From Marinosulfonomonas sp. (GTDB lineage Bacteria; Pseudomonadota; Alphaproteobacteria; Rhodobacterales; Rhodobacteraceae): a DNA stretch of 8,661 nt. The DNA lies in NCBI GenBank assembly GCA_015494385.1, contig WGBJ01000306.1, positions 1 through 8,661 on the forward strand, in the 5' to 3' direction. Within the stretch, counting starts at the first letter, position 1, and every line of letters begins with the position of its first letter. A program made the translations under genes and the position numbers. Below are positions 6,682 through 8,661 of this stretch, piece after piece. The notes beneath the pieces were generated by a model. That model ran no database searches. It saw only the letters and a program-made list of their open reading frames with translations, and had not been told where the DNA came from.

Positions 6682-7257
6682 ATGAACGACCTGATCGCAA
6701 AAGCGGCGATTGACCGCAAACTGGCAGAAATTGTCCAACCCGTCATCGAGGGGCTGGGTTACGAGCTGGTGCGTATTCGCATGATGGGTGGCAAAACCAA
6801 ATCACTGCAGATCATGGCCGAACGTCCCGAAGGCGGGATCGAGGTGGATGATTGCGCCAAGATTTCGACAGCGGTATCTGCTATACTGGACGTCGAAGAC
6901 CCGTTCGAGGACCCCTACGCGCTGGAGGTTTCCAGCCCCGGCATCGACCGCCCCCTGACCCGTTTCAAAGATTTCGATATGTGGAACGGATACGAGGCCA
7001 AGATTGAAACAGAAGAACTGGTCGATGGCCGTCGCCGCTTTAAGGGCGTGCTGGCAGGCACCAACGATGACGAGGTTCTGATCACCATTGACGAGGGCAC
7101 GATTGGCCTGAAATTCGATTGGTTGTCGGATGCCAAACTGGTTCTGACGGATGAACTGATTACTGAAATGCTGCGCCAACGCAAGGCGAGCGGCGACATC
7201 AACGAAGACGATTTCGACGAGATCGAAACCACTGACCCGGACACGGAAGAGGGCTGA
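6682..7257 (+). CDS. rimP: Ribosome maturation factor RimP
   Basis: RimP binds the 30S subunit during assembly and helps its maturation. The 191-aa protein shows the two expected domains: an N-terminal alpha/beta domain (about 1-88) with [10 protein letters not shown] (25-34), [16 protein letters not shown] (55-70) and the diagnostic segment [14 protein letters not shown] (79-92), then an SH3-like C-terminal domain (about 93-158) with FKGVLAG (120-126) and [13 protein letters not shown] (143-155). An acidic tail (172-190, rich in D and E) extends it beyond the family's core, as is common in rhodobacters. I chose ATG 6682 over a GTG at 6616: the GTG directly abuts the terminator T-tract, would add 22 residues unlike RimP, and has no place for a ribosome binding site, whereas a GGA lies a few bases before 6682. 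It is followed by nusA after 2 bases. Confidence 0.95.
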   Translation: MNDLIAKAAIDRKLAEIVQPVIEGLGYELVRIRMMGGKTKSLQIMAERPEGGIEVDDCAKISTAVSAILDVEDPFEDPYALEVSSPGIDRPLTRFKDFDMWNGYEAKIETEELVDGRRRFKGVLAGTNDDEVLITIDEGTIGLKFDWLSDAKLVLTDELITEMLRQRKASGDINEDDFDEIETTDPDTEEG

Positions 7258-7259
7258 AA

Positions 7260-8661
7260 ATGGCTATTACCAGTGCAAACCAACTAGAATTGCTGCAAAC
7301 CGCCGAGGCGGTCGCGCGCGAAAAGATGATCGACCCCGAGTTGGTTATCGAAGCGATGGAAGAAAGCCTCGCGCGTGCTGCCAAGTCGCGTTACGGCATG
7401 GAAATGGACATCCGTGTGTCGATCGACCGTAAAACCGGCAAGGCAACCTTCAAGCGGTTCCGCACGGTTGTGGCAGATGACGAGCTGGAAAACTATCAGG
7501 CCGAGTTCACCGTAGAGCAGGCCAAGGAATATATGGACGATCCGAAAATCGGTGACACCTATGAAGAAGAGGTTCCGCCGGTTGAAATGGGCCGTATCGC
7601 CGCGCAATCCGCCAAGCAGGTGATCCTGCAGAAGGTGCGCGAAGCTGAACGTGATCGTCAGTACGAAGAATTCAAGGATCGCGCCGGCACCATCATCAAC
7701 GGTGTGGTCAAACGCGAGGAATACGGCAACGTCATCGTGGATGTGGGCCGTGGCGAAGGCATCCTGCGCCGCAATGAAAAAATCGGCCGCGAGAGCTATC
7801 GCCCGAATGACCGCATCCGTTGCTACATCAAGGACGTGCGCCGCGAGGTTCGCGGCCCGCAGATTTTCCTGAGCCGCACCGATCCGCAGTTCATGGCCGA
7901 ATTGTTCAAGATGGAAGTGCCGGAAATCTATGACGGCATCATCGAAATCAAAGCCGTCGCCCGTGACCCCGGTTCGCGCGCCAAGATCGCCGTGATTTCC
8001 TATGATGGCTCGATTGACCCCGTAGGTGCCTGTGTTGGTATGCGCGGTAGCCGCGTGCAGGCCGTTGTGAACGAACTGCAGGGTGAAAAGATCGATATCA
8101 TCCCGTGGAACGAGGATGCGCCGACCTTCCTGGTGAACGCCCTGCAACCCGCCGAGGTTTCCAAGGTGGTTCTGGACGAAGAAGCCGAACGGATCGAGGT
8201 TGTTGTACCTGACGAGCAACTGTCGCTGGCGATTGGTCGCCGTGGTCAGAATGTGCGTCTGGCCAGCCAGTTGACCGGTCTGGACATCGACATCCTGACC
8301 GAGGCCGAAGAATCCGAACGCCGCCAGAAAGAATTCGCGGAACGCACCGCGCTGTTCATGGAAACACTGGATGTGGACGAATTCTTTGCGCAATTGCTGG
8401 TCGCCGAGGGTTTCACCTCGCTCGAGGAAGTTGCCTACGTGGAGATCGACGAGCTGCTGGTGATTGATGGTGTCGACGAAGACACCGCCAACGAATTGCA
8501 GGCCCGCGCCCGTGACAAATTGGAAGCGGCTAATAAAAAGGCCATGGAGCACGCCCGTGAACTGGGTGTCGAAGACAGTCTTGTGGCCTTCGAGGGTCTG
8601 ACCCCGCAAATGCTGGAAGCGCTGGGCGAGGATGGCGTGAAAACGCTGGAAGATTTTGCAA
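7260..8661 (+). CDS. nusA: Transcription elongation/termination factor NusA (3' end outside window)
   Basis: NusA binds RNA polymerase and nascent RNA and modulates pausing, termination and antitermination. The first 467 residues are visible in an open frame that runs off the window. In order: the polymerase-binding N-terminal domain (1-130), with LQTAEAVAREKMIDPELVIEA typed around 12-32 and MGRIAAQSAKQVILQKVREAE (110-130); an S1 RNA-binding domain (137-206, GVVKREEYGNVIVDVGRGEG); KH1 with GACVGMRGSRVQAV (256-269); KH2 with LAIGRRGQNVRLASQLTG (323-340); and two C-terminal helix-hairpin-helix type repeats (about 372-421 and 436 onward). Length and domain order are as expected for an alphaproteobacterial NusA. 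The ATG at 7260 follows GGAAGAGGG (7245-7253) at the end of rimP and is 2 bases past its stop, so the two are co-transcribed. Confidence 0.97.
   Translation, partial: MAITSANQLELLQTAEAVAREKMIDPELVIEAMEESLARAAKSRYGMEMDIRVSIDRKTGKATFKRFRTVVADDELENYQAEFTVEQAKEYMDDPKIGDTYEEEVPPVEMGRIAAQSAKQVILQKVREAERDRQYEEFKDRAGTIINGVVKREEYGNVIVDVGRGEGILRRNEKIGRESYRPNDRIRCYIKDVRREVRGPQIFLSRTDPQFMAELFKMEVPEIYDGIIEIKAVARDPGSRAKIAVISYDGSIDPVGACVGMRGSRVQAVVNELQGEKIDIIPWNEDAPTFLVNALQPAEVSKVVLDEEAERIEVVVPDEQLSLAIGRRGQNVRLASQLTGLDIDILTEAEESERRQKEFAERTALFMETLDVDEFFAQLLVAEGFTSLEEVAYVEIDELLVIDGVDEDTANELQARARDKLEAANKKAMEHARELGVEDSLVAFEGLTPQMLEALGEDGVKTLEDFA

Noticed and set aside
7284..8609. A 441-codon open frame on the - strand opposite nusA
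   Set aside because: It is fully antisense to a clearly recognisable NusA; its composition (many H, F, G, Q and D) is the usual mirror of GC-rich codon use, and it matches no family I know.

Overview
The window looks like chromosome from an alphaproteobacterium of the Rhodobacteraceae (Roseobacter-type). The reasons are a rimP-nusA pair with an alphaproteobacterial-style attenuated leader, a NusA carrying C-terminal helix-hairpin-helix repeats, and a run of glycan-type genes whose protein families I associate with marine rhodobacters. This assignment rests on protein character alone; no database comparison was possible. All real genes lie on the + strand.

Region 1 (1-6461) is a surface-glycan type cluster. 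It holds the 3' end of a family 2 glycosyltransferase (1-404), a 747-aa protein with an apparently degenerate glycosyltransferase-like N-terminal half and an intact DVDEF family 2 glycosyltransferase C-terminal half (397-2640), a FkbM-type methyltransferase fused to another copy of the same glycosyltransferase module (2745-4529), a DXD-type (GT32-like) sugar transferase with an unexpected transposase-OrfA-like helix-turn-helix at its C-terminus (4522-5577), and a 295-aa protein that resembles the sulfotransferase-like proteins of rhodobacters but lacks the nucleotide-binding loop (5574-6461). Genes overlap by 8, 8 and 4 bases. The only gap, 104 bases, lies before the methyltransferase fusion, so there are one or two transcription units. 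The three family 2 proteins share a C-terminal signature (H-[YF]-x-x-R-[SC]-x-x-[SY]-[FY]-[LM]-[VI]-K-x-x-R-G) and are clearly paralogues. Together they probably build and decorate a cell-surface or secreted glycan; the acceptor and the sugars cannot be read from sequence.

Region 2 (6462-6681) is a non-coding regulatory stretch. It contains inverted repeats just after the glycan cluster, a good sigma-70 type promoter (TTGCAG, 17 bases, TATATG), and a leader of about 70 nt ending in a strong intrinsic terminator 66 bases before rimP. A leader segment can pair perfectly over 7 G/C pairs with the terminator, which suggests an attenuator.

Region 3 (6682-8661) is the conserved start of the translation/transcription operon: rimP (30S maturation) followed after 2 bases by nusA (transcription elongation and antitermination), which runs off the right edge.

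The most unusual items are the multi-domain fusions and degenerate domains in the glycan cluster, above all the transposase-like DNA-binding domain fused to a glycosyltransferase, and the rimP leader with its mutually exclusive pairings.
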